Assembly (NCBI RefSeq): GCF_900103525.1
Contig: NZ_FNHN01000001.1
Span: 62,001 to 126,000, forward strand
Length of the DNA: 64,000 bases
Reading direction: 5' to 3'
Origin: Bacillus sp. OK048
Lineage (GTDB): Bacteria; Bacillota; Bacilli; Bacillales; Cytobacillaceae
Part shown: positions 35,213 through 44,700 of the stretch, in pieces
Numbering within the stretch: the first letter of the stretch is position 1
How the letters are laid out: the number at the start of each line of letters is the position of its first letter
Translations under genes and position numbers: made by a program
The notes under the pieces: generated by a model
The model's input: only the letters and a program-made list of their open reading frames with translations
The model's database searches: none
What the model was told of the DNA's origin: nothing

Positions 35213-36643
35213 CTATTCATTGGTTGCTGAATTTGCATCTGAATCATTTTTACTAGTGGACGGTTTGTTCTGTTGTGCCTGGAATTTCTTCTCCTTCAAC
35301 TCGTCGCGCTTGGTTCGTTTATCTTTAAGTGAGGCATGATTGGGGTCCTGAATATATTCTTTCCGGCGATTTAATCTGGTTAAGCCCTCAGGAACTAGAT
35401 TGAAATGCTGATCATTCATAATTCCAGCAATGCCAATACTGGAGCGTTTTTCCTCCATATCTGGATAAACCTCTTTAAAGTACCCCTCTGCAGTTCCAGC
35501 TTGATAATTCTCTGGTTCTGGATAAGAAGTAATCACTCCTTCAAAATTACGAAGAACAACTTTTTCTGGACTTTGTGAAAGTAAGTAATTCGGCTGAAGC
35601 GCGATTTTCCCTCCGCCGCCCGGGCCATCTAACACAAAAGTTGGTACAGCATATCCACTGGTGTGACCACGCAATCCCTCAATGATTTCCAGCCCTTTCG
35701 AGACAGGTGCCCGGAAATGACCAATCCCTTCAGAAAGATCACATTGGTAGATGTAGTAAGGACGAACACGGATTTTCACGAGATCGTGCATAAGCTTTTT
35801 CATAATCGGCACACTGTCGTTGATACCGGCAAGGATGACCGATTGATTTCCGACTGGCACCCCTGAATTGGCCAGCATTTCACAAGCCTTTTTTGATTCT
35901 GAGGTAATTTCAATTGATGTATTAAAATGAGTATTTAACCAAATCGGATGATATTTTTTTAATATATTACAGAGGTTTTCGGTAATTCGCTGCGGAAATA
36001 CAACAGGTGCCCTTGTTCCGATTCGAATAATTTCGACATGGTCGATTTCACGAAGGTTTTTTAAAATATACTCAAGGATGTTATCATTGATGAGCAAACC
36101 ATCACCGCCAGATAGTAACACATCACGAACCTGTGGCGTTTGACGAATATATCCTATTGCGGCGTCAAGCTGTTTTTTGGGTACACCCATACCAATTTGG
36201 CCAGAAAACCGTCTCCTTGTACAGTACCGGCAATACATCGAACATTGATTGGTAACGAGAAACAGAACCCGGTCTGGATAACGGTGCGTTAAGCCCGGAA
36301 CGGGTGAATCTTCATCTTCATATAACGGATCTTCAAGATCATATTTTGTTTTATGAATTTCTTTAGAAATCGGGACAGACTGCATCCTAATCGGGCACCG
36401 TGGGTCATCAGGGTTCATGAGCGAAGCATAATAAGGTGTTATATTTAAGGGAATGGTTTTTGTAGAGATTCGAACCCCTTCTTCTTCGTCTGGAGTTAAA
36501 TTGATTACCTTTTTTAAATCCTCTAATGTACGAATTGTATTCGTTAACTGCCAGAGCCAATCATTCCACTGCTCTTCAGTTACATCTTTCCATAGCTCTA
36601 TATCTTTCCAATGCCTACTCGGCTTATATAATGTTTGTTTCAT
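35213..36643 (-). CDS. kamA: Lysine 2,3-aminomutase
   Basis: Radical-SAM, PLP-dependent enzyme that converts L-lysine to L-beta-lysine. The 4Fe-4S motif CSMYCRYC has Cys134, 138 and 141. The PLP lysine is in GGGGKIALQPNY, and LLSGGDGLL and RIGTRAPVVFPQRI follow family order. A charged C-terminal tail (KDKRTKRDELKEKKFQAQ) extends to 476 residues. GGAGG precedes ATG 36643. It is the last enzyme gene of the kam cluster and has its own sigma-54-type promoter. Confidence 0.96.
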   Translation of the reverse strand: MKQTLYKPSRHWKDIELWKDVTEEQWNDWLWQLTNTIRTLEDLKKVINLTPDEEEGVRISTKTIPLNITPYYASLMNPDDPRCPIRMQSVPISKEIHKTKYDLEDPLYEDEDSPVPGLTHRYPDRVLFLVTNQCSMYCRYCTRRRFSGQIGMGVPKKQLDAAIGYIRQTPQVRDVLLSGGDGLLINDNILEYILKNLREIDHVEIIRIGTRAPVVFPQRITENLCNILKKYHPIWLNTHFNTSIEITSESKKACEMLANSGVPVGNQSVILAGINDSVPIMKKLMHDLVKIRVRPYYIYQCDLSEGIGHFRAPVSKGLEIIEGLRGHTSGYAVPTFVLDGPGGGGKIALQPNYLLSQSPEKVVLRNFEGVITSYPEPENYQAGTAEGYFKEVYPDMEEKRSSIGIAGIMNDQHFNLVPEGLTRLNRRKEYIQDPNHASLKDKRTKRDELKEKKFQAQQNKPSTSKNDSDANSATNE

Positions 36644-36679
36644 GTAAAATTCCTCCTTACCCCGCTATACATAGATAAT

Positions 36680-36697
36680 ATGCAAGAATTATGCCAA
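36680..36697 (-). promoter_or_regulatory. Sigma-54 (-24/-12) promoter of kamA
   Basis: On the minus strand TTGGCATAATTCTTGCAT has GG and GC elements with correct spacing (consensus TGGCAC-N5-TTGCA). It lies about 37 bases before the kamA ATG, directly downstream of the sigma-54 activator gene. Confidence 0.85.
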
Positions 36698-36739
36698 TGC
36701 GCTTATTACCGAGTAAGGTTATACTTTTACTATGATGGC

Positions 36740-36764
36740 AAAAAAAAAACGCCGATATTTCGGC
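36740..36764 (-). terminator. Terminator of the sigma-54 activator gene
   Basis: GCCGAAATATCGGC followed by ten T on the minus strand, three bases after the stop. It separates the upstream genes from kamA. Confidence 0.85.
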
Positions 36765-36766
36765 AG

Positions 36767-38152
36767 CTATTCCTTGCTTCTTTTCAATTTATATTGCAGG
36801 GTTTGTCTGGGAATCTCCAATAGCTTGGCCGCTTGATTGATATTTCCCTTTGACAAACACAGGGCATGGTCAATCAATTTACCCTCGAGTTCCTCGACAT
36901 TTTTTCTTAACGAAAAATTCCTCTCAACCTTTTCATGGCTAACCGCCTGCTGTCTCATCATAATTGGCAAGTCATTCATTTGCAGGACATCCTCTTCACA
37001 TACATTCATCATATACTCAATCGTATGTTTAAGTTCCCGGACATTTCCGGGCCATGGATGGCTGATAAAAAAACTTTCTACATTCAAGTCAATCCCTTTT
37101 ATATTTTTTTGCAATTTCTTATTAAAAAATTGAATAAAATAATCCTTCAAAAATAGGATATCCTCTTTTCGTTCCCGAATCGGAAGCAGTGAAAAGGTAA
37201 ACACATTTAGACGATAATATAAGTCTGAGCGAAGCTTTTGATTTTCAACTGCAACATTTGGATGGATATTCATCGCCGCGATCACGCGAACATCCACAGA
37301 AGTGTTTTGCGCGCTCCCCACTCTTCGCACCAACCCATCTTCTAAAACTCGTAAAAGTTTAGCCTGCAGCTCAATCGGCATCGTATGAAGTTCATCGAGA
37401 AACAATGTACCGCCATCTGCCAGCTCGAATAAACCCTTTCTCTCAACAGCACCCGTATAACTGCCTTTTGCCGTGCCAAAAAGGATACTTTCAAGCAGTG
37501 TTTCTGGGATAGCTGCACAGTTTTGGGCAATAAACGGACCATTCGTTCGATGGGAGGCATGATGAATTCCTTGCACAAACAATTCCTTGCCAGTCCCGCT
37601 TTCTCCGTAGACAAGAATCGGGGAATCTGATTTTGCCAGCTTACCAGCCTCGTCCTTCATGCTGATGAAAATGGGGTTAATACTTTTTAGATCCTGGAGT
37701 GTGTAGGTAACATTTTTTGACGCCTTTTTCTTGTTACTTTTACTCACATTCTTTTGTAAATCTAATAGGCTTTCAGCTAATTGCTTCATCCGAGAATAAT
37801 CTTTGGCAATCTCAACCGCACCAATAATCTCTTTATCTACAAAAATCGGAAGTGTTGTATTAATAGTATCAATTCGTGTTCCATGGATATTTACATAAAC
37901 TTGCATCTGATTATAAATCGGCTTGCCTGTTTTGATCACGCGAATTAATGTGCTTGAATCTTCTGATAAGGAGGGAAAGGCATCCAGGATGTATTTACCT
38001 TGTACTTCCTTTACATCCATGCCGTCATGCCTTGCTGCCACTTCATTATAAAAAATCGTTTTTCCTTCTGTATTGACTACATGAATTCCCTCATCAATGG
38101 TTTTCAATATAGCTGAAAGAACTTCTTGTGTGAGCGCAGTTAATTGGACCAT
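36767..38152 (-). CDS. Sigma-54-dependent activator with PAS domain
   Basis: A 461-residue enhancer-binding protein, RocR-like. The N-terminal PAS domain spans about 10-125 (IDEGIHVVNTEGKTIFYN). AAA+ domain: Walker A GESGTGKE (183-190), sigma-54 contact loop GSYTGA (230-235, a variant of GAFTGA), Walker B GGTLFLDELH. A Fis-type helix-turn-helix (GNINQAAKLLEIPRQTLQYKL) ends the protein. ATG 38152 follows GAGGTGG; the frame extends to 38236. The signal is perhaps lysine or a derivative; kamA is the nearest target. Confidence 0.92.
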   Translation of the reverse strand: MVQLTALTQEVLSAILKTIDEGIHVVNTEGKTIFYNEVAARHDGMDVKEVQGKYILDAFPSLSEDSSTLIRVIKTGKPIYNQMQVYVNIHGTRIDTINTTLPIFVDKEIIGAVEIAKDYSRMKQLAESLLDLQKNVSKSNKKKASKNVTYTLQDLKSINPIFISMKDEAGKLAKSDSPILVYGESGTGKELFVQGIHHASHRTNGPFIAQNCAAIPETLLESILFGTAKGSYTGAVERKGLFELADGGTLFLDELHTMPIELQAKLLRVLEDGLVRRVGSAQNTSVDVRVIAAMNIHPNVAVENQKLRSDLYYRLNVFTFSLLPIRERKEDILFLKDYFIQFFNKKLQKNIKGIDLNVESFFISHPWPGNVRELKHTIEYMMNVCEEDVLQMNDLPIMMRQQAVSHEKVERNFSLRKNVEELEGKLIDHALCLSKGNINQAAKLLEIPRQTLQYKLKRSKE

Positions 38153-38208
38153 TTCTTTGTCCACCTCTCTTCCAATATGCCGGAAATTCGGCACTTCAAG
38201 CCGAAATA

Positions 38209-39063
38209 TTAGCAGTTTGCCAGATTCTTTACCCACATATTCATATTCTCAAGTTTGTCATAGATATAACAATTATTCATTAATCGGCCGCGATAGTGAT
38301 AGCCAAGCTGGTACAACACCGCATTCATTCCAAAAGATAAACTCCTGGCTATGGAGTAAGAACAATAAATACCTTGCCTTTTCAGTTCCCCCTCGAGCTC
38401 ACGGAGGATGATTTTCATCAGCCCATATTTCCTGTGTTCCTTTAATGTAGCACAATCGGTTAATTCTGCATTTTTATAAAAATTATTTACTTCTGCTGAA
38501 GCGGCACTTACGATTTTTCCTTGATAAAAGAACACGTAATAAATCGTCCCCTCTTGCATCGTCTTTTTTACATATTCTAGGTCATGTAAAGGTGTAGGAT
38601 AAATTTGAAACACTAGACGGTATAGTTCTGCAAGCTCTTCTGCACATGTTTCATCTGCTTTCTTTAATTCATACTCCTTTGGGGGTAACGGTTTGTCGCT
38701 CGCTGTAGCTAATTGATAGATACTTTGAATCATACCGTCCTCGGTAATCCAGTGGTCATTCTTCTTACGCTCCACTGTATAAAACTTTGAAAAAAAATGA
38801 GCGTCAGAACCGAGAAAATAGCGGTCTACAACCGCTTCAGGCTGCAGTCCTCTTTCATATAAAGGTAGTGTATCCTCTACCCGAGCTTTCATGATTAATT
38901 TTTCTGCCTGATGCTGGCGAGCAAGCTGTTCTGCTTTTTCCAGAACTAAATTCGTATTGCCTCGGTAATCATCCACGCGAATTCTTTTATTAAAAGGGTC
39001 AAGATACACTTCTAGATTGAAATTACTTTCTTCTATATAGATGGTTGAGGCAGTTTGGTTCAT
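38209..39063 (-). CDS. ablB: Beta-lysine N-acetyltransferase (AblB/YodP type)
   Basis: A 284-residue GNAT enzyme expected to acetylate beta-lysine on the epsilon amine. An N-terminal domain of about 130 residues precedes the acetyltransferase fold, with the acetyl-CoA region around CATLKEHRKYGLMKIILREL and ARSLSFGMNAVLYQLGYHYRGRLMNNC. GGAGGGAAGGAG precedes the ATG. In methanogens AblA/AblB make the osmolyte N-acetyl-beta-lysine; in Bacillus the fate of the product is less clear. Confidence 0.88.
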   Translation of the reverse strand: MNQTASTIYIEESNFNLEVYLDPFNKRIRVDDYRGNTNLVLEKAEQLARQHQAEKLIMKARVEDTLPLYERGLQPEAVVDRYFLGSDAHFFSKFYTVERKKNDHWITEDGMIQSIYQLATASDKPLPPKEYELKKADETCAEELAELYRLVFQIYPTPLHDLEYVKKTMQEGTIYYVFFYQGKIVSAASAEVNNFYKNAELTDCATLKEHRKYGLMKIILRELEGELKRQGIYCSYSIARSLSFGMNAVLYQLGYHYRGRLMNNCYIYDKLENMNMWVKNLANC

Positions 39064-39086
39064 CTGTTACAGTCTCCTTCCCTCCT

Positions 39087-39121
39087 GAAAAAATGCCTGA
39101 CTGGAAAACAGCCAGACATTT
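39087..39121 (-). terminator. Terminator between the aldehyde dehydrogenase and ablB genes
   Basis: Minus-strand arms AAAAATGTCTG and CAGGCATTTTT (one G-U pair) with T-run, ending just before the ablB ribosome site. Transcription of ablB must read through or start elsewhere. Confidence 0.7.
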
Positions 39122-39126
39122 TTAAG

Positions 39127-40548
39127 CTACTCTGTTTTAAAGCTAATTAGCTTTAGTTCAGTCATTTCTTCAACCGCATATTTAATGCCTTCTCGACCCA
39201 TGCCGCTCATTTTCACTCCGCCGTATGGCATTTGATCCACACGGAAAGTCGGGATTTCATTAATCATGACACCGCCAACCTGAAGTTTTCTGGCTGCTTG
39301 CAGTGCTTTATGAATATCATTCGTAAAGATCCCGGCTTGGAGACCATATTTAGAATCATTCACTTGGTCGATTGCTTCACTAAAATCTCGGAACGTATTA
39401 ATATGAACAACGGGAGCAAACACCTCTTCACAGCTGACCTTTTCACTTGAAGGCACATTTACTAATATCGTTGGCTTGAAAATACCTTCTTCAGAGCCGC
39501 CGCCTAACTTCAATTGTGCACCATTGTTCACGGCTTCCTCTACCCATTCCTGCGTTCGCTGCACGTCACCACGGGTAATCATTGCTGAAATATCCGTCTC
39601 CTCCTCAAGAGGGTTACCTGTTTTTAATTTTTGCGTTTCGCTGACAAATTGATCAACAAAAGAGTCAAAAATATTTTCATGAACAAAAATTCGTTGAATC
39701 GAAATACAAACCTGTCCCTGGTAGGCAAAAGCTCCGGTTACAATTCGAGGGATCACTTGATGGATGAGGACGCCATCGTCGACAATTAATGCTGAATTGG
39801 ATCCTAATTCCAGAGTCACCCGCTTTAATCCAGAGTTTTCACGAATATAGCGCCCCACTTCTGGACTTCCCGTAAAGGTAATCATTTTTATCCGGTCATC
39901 CTTTACTAAAACATCGCCAATTTTACTGCCGCTTCCGGTGACAACATTCAGTGCACCAGCCGGTAAGCCTGCACGGTGGAAGTATTCTGCAATCTTATAA
40001 GCGGACAACGGAGTTTGACTGGCTGGTTTTAGGACGACACTATTTCCGGCTGCGATTGCCGGACCGACTTTATGGGCAACTAGATTCATAGGGAAATTGA
40101 ATGGTGTAATCGCAGCAATTACACCCAATGGTTCTCTTACCGTAAACGCAAGCCTGCCCTGACCTCCAGGGGCCCCGTCCATCGGGACCGTTTCACCGTG
40201 AATTCTTCTCGCTTCATGGGAGGCAAAGGTATAGGTCATAATCGTTCGGTCCACTTCTGCTCTCGCTGCTTTAAGTGGTTTTGCAGCCTCCATCGCGATT
40301 AATCTCGCACATTCTTCCCGATCATCCTTTAGAAATTGGGCAACTTTTTCGAGGATTTCCGCTCGTTCAAACGAAGGCAAGTCTGCCATTCCTACTTGAG
40401 CCTGTTGTGCTGCATGGATGGCTGAAAGGACATCCTCACTTGTAGCCATACCAATTTCCGCAAGAACCTCTAAATTAAACGGATTTTTAAGTTTCATATA
40501 GGAAGAAGCATTTCGATACTCGCCGCCTATCCATAAATCTTTTTTCAT
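39127..40548 (-). CDS. Aldehyde dehydrogenase of the kam cluster
   Basis: A 473-residue NAD(P)-dependent aldehyde dehydrogenase. NAD-binding FTGSPEVGRYI, catalytic Glu in TLELGSNSALIV and catalytic Cys in YQGQVCISIQRIFV are visible. It is not part of the B. subtilis yodTSRQP-kamA operon as I recall it, so it is an addition here. Likely oxidises a semialdehyde formed by the YodT aminotransferase; the exact substrate is inference. GGAGGG precedes the ATG. Confidence 0.85.
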   Translation of the reverse strand: MKKDLWIGGEYRNASSYMKLKNPFNLEVLAEIGMATSEDVLSAIHAAQQAQVGMADLPSFERAEILEKVAQFLKDDREECARLIAMEAAKPLKAARAEVDRTIMTYTFASHEARRIHGETVPMDGAPGGQGRLAFTVREPLGVIAAITPFNFPMNLVAHKVGPAIAAGNSVVLKPASQTPLSAYKIAEYFHRAGLPAGALNVVTGSGSKIGDVLVKDDRIKMITFTGSPEVGRYIRENSGLKRVTLELGSNSALIVDDGVLIHQVIPRIVTGAFAYQGQVCISIQRIFVHENIFDSFVDQFVSETQKLKTGNPLEEETDISAMITRGDVQRTQEWVEEAVNNGAQLKLGGGSEEGIFKPTILVNVPSSEKVSCEEVFAPVVHINTFRDFSEAIDQVNDSKYGLQAGIFTNDIHKALQAARKLQVGGVMINEIPTFRVDQMPYGGVKMSGMGREGIKYAVEEMTELKLISFKTE

Positions 40549-40608
40549 CCTCTACCCTCCAAAATGATAGTACTACTCTAAATTATACCAAATTTATCCA
40601 CGGTGGGA

Positions 40609-41877
40609 CTATTCACTAACCTCACACCACTTCAGTAAGGTTAATGCAATGATCTTGCTGGCTGCAAACAAATCCTCCAGATGAATATGTTCATCGGCAT
40701 CATGTGCTGTTGCTGTAATACCCGGCCCAAAAACCACGACAGGTGTATTTCCGACATTTGAAAGAATACCGCCATCGGTTCCCCACGGACTCGCTTCAAT
40801 GACCGGTGCTTCTCCCTTTATTTCTTTAAAACTATCAGAAAGTGTCTTCATCAATGGATGATCCACTTCAAGGTTGCCTGGAAGCCATCTTCCCCCAAAC
40901 CATTCAATCTCAAGGGGATTATTTTGAAACCACTTATCTCGTACATTTAGTTCATTCAGAACCGCTGCCATTTCCGCTTGCGCAGCTAAAATCGTTTCTT
41001 CTGGAGAAACACCCATTCTTCCTTCGATCACGGCCAAATCGGGAACGGAAGACGGCCATTCACCACTGTTTATTTTTCCAATATTAATCGGGATTGGAAT
41101 GGGGATTTTTTCAAATAATGGATCAGTGATCTTTATATTCCGATTTTCCTCTAATTGCTGTAGCTTTTGTATGACCGTGATCGCTTTCTCGATAGCACTT
41201 ACTCCTTCATATCGTGTACCACCATGCGCCGCCCTGCCCTTGACACGAATTCTAAACCACATTGAACCTTGTTGCTTCGGAAAAATTTTCATACCAGTAG
41301 GTTCAGGGATAATCGCCCCTTCTGCACGATAGCCTCGTAAAACCGCCGCAAGTGTACCGGCACCGCCGCTTTCCTCTTCAATGACACTTTGAAAAATAAC
41401 ATCACCCTTAAGCTTAATGCCCGTCGCTATTATTGCTTCAATTGCCATAATTAGTGCAGCCGTTCCACCCTTCATATCGGTGCTACCGCGTCCAAATAAC
41501 TTTCCACACTCAATATGCCCGCTAAAAGGGTCATGTGTCCAATTCTTCTCATCACCGACAGGTACTACATCGATATGGCCATTGAGGATGATAGATTTTC
41601 CGCCGCCAGTTCCTTTTAACACTGCGACAACATTTGGATTCCCATCAAAGCTATCTCGATCACAACAGAATGCCTCATGATTCTTGATTTCATCCTGATC
41701 GATTTCCCAAATATCGAGGTTTAATCCTAACTGCCGGCATTTTTCGATAATAACAGCCTGTGCACTACTCTCGTTCCCTCTTATACTATTTTCTTGAACA
41801 AGTATTTGTAAAAATCTAGTTCCTCTAGCACGATTGTCCTTCAGCCATTGTTTGATCAAATCTTCATGATTACTCAA
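40609..41877 (-). CDS. yodQ: M20 family deacylase/peptidase (YodQ-like)
   Basis: A 422-residue metallohydrolase of the ArgE/DapE family. Zn ligands are expected at LNGHIDVVPVGD, GSTDMKGGTAA and IEEESGGAGT, plus the last His near TATAHDADEHIH. In the kam cluster it could remove the acetyl group from acetyl-beta-lysine derivatives. TTG 41877 (MSNHEDL) is nine bases after AGAGGGA; a GTG at 41886 is the longer alternative but overlaps the ribosome site. Confidence 0.85.
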   Translation of the reverse strand: MSNHEDLIKQWLKDNRARGTRFLQILVQENSIRGNESSAQAVIIEKCRQLGLNLDIWEIDQDEIKNHEAFCCDRDSFDGNPNVVAVLKGTGGGKSIILNGHIDVVPVGDEKNWTHDPFSGHIECGKLFGRGSTDMKGGTAALIMAIEAIIATGIKLKGDVIFQSVIEEESGGAGTLAAVLRGYRAEGAIIPEPTGMKIFPKQQGSMWFRIRVKGRAAHGGTRYEGVSAIEKAITVIQKLQQLEENRNIKITDPLFEKIPIPIPINIGKINSGEWPSSVPDLAVIEGRMGVSPEETILAAQAEMAAVLNELNVRDKWFQNNPLEIEWFGGRWLPGNLEVDHPLMKTLSDSFKEIKGEAPVIEASPWGTDGGILSNVGNTPVVVFGPGITATAHDADEHIHLEDLFAASKIIALTLLKWCEVSE

Positions 41878-41911
41878 TATTTTCACTCCCTCTTTAGAAG
41901 AATGGGTGAGA

Positions 41912-42577
41912 TTAATAGGTTATCCTCCTGACATCATCACTTATCATAAACGCACAATCTGTCTTGTTGATGACATCTTGCAAATCATAGGGTTCAAACA
42001 TCTCTGTTAACAGTAATCCCTCTGTCGTTAACCTGAAAACAGCTAGCTCAGTAATAATTATGTCAACACAAGCGGAAGAGGTTAACGGTAACGTGCAGTT
42101 CTTGACAATTTTTGGATTTCCCGCCTTATCACAATGATTCATTAACACAATCACCTTTCTCGCTTTCTGAGCTAGTTCCATGGCACCGCCCATACCAGGA
42201 ACTTTTTTTCCAGGTACGATCCAGTTGGCCAAGTCCCCGTGCTGACTGACTTGCAGAGAACCTAAAATCGTGATATCAACCCGGCCCCTGCGGATCATCC
42301 CAAAGGAAATCGCACTATCACAATAAGAACCACCTTTGTTTAAGGTAACGGGAAAACCACCCGCATTACATAGATTCCCATCTTCCAGCCCTTTGTCTGG
42401 ACTTGGTCCCATCCCGGTGATCCCATTTTCAGCATGAAACATGACCATCATGTCTGTTGGTAAATGATTAGGAACCAAGGATGGAATACCAATGCCAAGG
42501 TTCACAACCATACCATTATGAATTTCTTCTGATGCTCTTCTGGCTATTCTGCTGCGAGTATCTACTCCCAAGCCCAT
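41912..42577 (-). CDS. yodR: 3-oxoacid/acyl CoA-transferase subunit B (YodR-like)
   Basis: A 221-residue subunit. GMVVNLGIGIPSLV is the family N-terminal signature, and the catalytic Glu lies in FHAENGITGMGP (near residue 50). AAAGGAG precedes the ATG, and its start overlaps the end of subunit A by 16 bases. With YodS it should transfer CoA onto an amino- or keto-acid of the beta-lysine route. Confidence 0.9.
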   Translation of the reverse strand: MGLGVDTRSRIARRASEEIHNGMVVNLGIGIPSLVPNHLPTDMMVMFHAENGITGMGPSPDKGLEDGNLCNAGGFPVTLNKGGSYCDSAISFGMIRRGRVDITILGSLQVSQHGDLANWIVPGKKVPGMGGAMELAQKARKVIVLMNHCDKAGNPKIVKNCTLPLTSSACVDIIITELAVFRLTTEGLLLTEMFEPYDLQDVINKTDCAFMISDDVRRITY

Positions 42578-43254
42578 TTCCAGTTCACTCCTTTCGATGG
42601 GATAATATGGTCAACGAACACTCCAGGTGTGATAATTTCATCAGGGTCAAGGCTGCCCAACGGCACGATTTCTTCCACCTCTACAATCGTGATGTCTCCG
42701 GCCATAGCAACAAGTGGATTCGTATTCCGAGCGCTTTTGTCATAGATTAAATTTCCGTAGGGGTCTGCTTTTTTAGCATAAACGATTGAAATCTCTGCTG
42801 TTAAAGCTGTTTCAATTAAGTAGTCGTTTCCATTGAGGAGAAAATGGGGCTTATTTTTCGATACTAGCTCATTATTCAACCCGATATCCGTTAGAATCGC
42901 AGGAAGTCCGACACCGCCAGCCCGAATCCGCTCGGCTAATATCCCCTGCGGTGAAAATTCCACCTCAAGCTTTCCTTCATGCATGAGCTTCCCGGCTATT
43001 GGATTGGAACCAATATGCGAGGCAATCACCTTTATTGCTCTTCCTTGACTAACTAGTTTACCAATACCGATGTGTGGGAATCCGGTATCATTTCCAATCA
43101 ATGTCAAATTTCGCACTCCTTTTTCTAGGATTCCATCAATCAGAGTTGGCGGGGTTCCGACACCGCCAAATCCTCCAAACATTAACGTCATCCCATTAAA
43201 AAAAAGGTCAATAACCTTCTCTAAGGTTGTAATTTTTCCAAATGGATTATTCAA
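42562..43254 (-). CDS. yodS: CoA-transferase subunit A (YodS-like)
   Basis: A 230-residue subunit with the CoA-binding glycine loop GGFGGVGTPPTLI (near residues 22-34). GNLIYDKSARNTNPLVAMAGDITI follows family order. The start is TTG 43254, directly after the yodT stop. It partners YodR. Confidence 0.9.
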   Translation of the reverse strand: MNNPFGKITTLEKVIDLFFNGMTLMFGGFGGVGTPPTLIDGILEKGVRNLTLIGNDTGFPHIGIGKLVSQGRAIKVIASHIGSNPIAGKLMHEGKLEVEFSPQGILAERIRAGGVGLPAILTDIGLNNELVSKNKPHFLLNGNDYLIETALTAEISIVYAKKADPYGNLIYDKSARNTNPLVAMAGDITIVEVEEIVPLGSLDPDEIITPGVFVDHIIPSKGVNWKWAWE

Positions 43255-44601
43255 TTAATCACATCCTAACTTCATTTGCTTTGAAAAAGCTTCAAACGTT
43301 TCTGCCAGTAATGAAACCAATTCCTGTATTTCATCTTTGGTAATCGTTAATGGCGGCGAGAGAATAATCGAATCGCCATTGACCCCATCAAGGCCAGCTC
43401 CAGCAGGATAAATGATCAATCCATTCTCTTTAGCAATGGCAATCATTCTCTGGGTAACCAGCGCTTTTCTTGGAAAAGGAGTTTTCGTGGCAGCATCCTC
43501 AACAAATTCAATTCCCAGCAATAATCCTTTCCCGCGAATATCACCGATAAAGGAAAACTGATTTTTTAATGGAAGCAACAGATTCTTGAGGTATTCCCCT
43601 TTGGAATCTACTTGACTGACAATCTTATTTTTTTCCAAGTATTCTAGTACTGCCAGAGAAATGGCACAGGATTGCGGATTTGCACTTAAGGTATGTCCGC
43701 TCATCACCACTTTTGTTCCCGCTAAAATCGGTTCAATCACCTTTTCACTCGCCACGGCAGCCGCAATCGGCGCATAACCTGCACCCATCCCTTTCCCTAA
43801 AGCAACGATATCAGGGATTACGTCCCACTGTTCCATTGCCAGCATCGACCCTGTTCGCCCAAAACCGGTCATAACCTCATCTGCGATAAAAAGAATATCG
43901 TGATCTTCACAGATTCTCTTGATAACTTTAAAGTAATCCTTTGGAGGAGCGATCGCACCGCCAGCTGCACCAATAACTGGTTCGGCAATAAAGGCGGCAA
44001 TTTGGTCAGCACCGATTCGTTTGATTGCCTGTTCGAGTTCTTGTGCACAAGGATATCCGCAAGAAGGGGCCTCGAGACCATAGGGGCAGCGGTAGCAGTA
44101 TGGGGGATTGATGACTGGGAAATCCTCCAGCAGCGGAACAAATCGTGCTCTTCTGCCGGGATGTCCTGACAACGATAGTGCTCCTAAAGTAATCCCATGA
44201 TAGCTGACCCATCTGGAAAGCACTTTTGTTTTTGTTTTTATCCCTTTTTCTTGCCAATATTGGATGGCCATTTTCATTGCCGTTTCTACTGCTTCAGAAC
44301 CACTATTAACAAAGAAGCACCAATTCAGGTCTCCCGGCATGATGTCTGACACTTTTTTAGCCAGTTTCTCGGCACTCGCACTCGTAAATTGGGAACGGTA
44401 CACAAACGAGACTTTTTTCGCCTGTTCGTGAATCGCCTCGATGATTTCTGCAACACCGTGGCCAATGTTAGCGGTAACTGCCCCGGATGCGCCATCAAGG
44501 TATTTCTTCCCTTCCATATCATACAAATAAACCCCTTTGCCATAATCAATCATTGGCAACGTTTCATCGAGTAATGGTTTTATTAGATACGTTCGTTCCA
44601 A
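43255..44601 (-). CDS. yodT: Class III aminotransferase (YodT-like)
   Basis: A 448-residue PLP enzyme. The PLP lysine is in ALGKGMGAGYAPIAA (near residue 270), with DEVMTGFGRTG as the preceding Asp motif and SWVSYHGITLGALSLSGH. It is likely to transaminate a beta-lysine derivative. The start is TTG 44601 with AAGTGGTG upstream. First gene of the kam cluster; no sigma-54 element was found in front of it, and a 52-bp repeat array lies 100 bases upstream. Confidence 0.88.
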   Translation of the reverse strand: MERTYLIKPLLDETLPMIDYGKGVYLYDMEGKKYLDGASGAVTANIGHGVAEIIEAIHEQAKKVSFVYRSQFTSASAEKLAKKVSDIMPGDLNWCFFVNSGSEAVETAMKMAIQYWQEKGIKTKTKVLSRWVSYHGITLGALSLSGHPGRRARFVPLLEDFPVINPPYCYRCPYGLEAPSCGYPCAQELEQAIKRIGADQIAAFIAEPVIGAAGGAIAPPKDYFKVIKRICEDHDILFIADEVMTGFGRTGSMLAMEQWDVIPDIVALGKGMGAGYAPIAAAVASEKVIEPILAGTKVVMSGHTLSANPQSCAISLAVLEYLEKNKIVSQVDSKGEYLKNLLLPLKNQFSFIGDIRGKGLLLGIEFVEDAATKTPFPRKALVTQRMIAIAKENGLIIYPAGAGLDGVNGDSIILSPPLTITKDEIQELVSLLAETFEAFSKQMKLGCD

Positions 44602-44700
44602 CCTGACACCACTTCCCTTTTAGTTCATTGTATGAGCGAGGTTTTTATAACTTTCATCTTAATTAAAGTAATTCATTCTTAAAAATTTCTGGGCACTTCA

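Noticed and set aside
43869-44257. Minus- and plus-strand frames inside yodT
   Set aside because: Shadows of the well-supported aminotransferase frame, with no ribosome sites.
44602-44700. Sigma-54 promoter before yodT
   Set aside because: GGGCAC at 44690 has no correctly spaced TTGC element on either strand.
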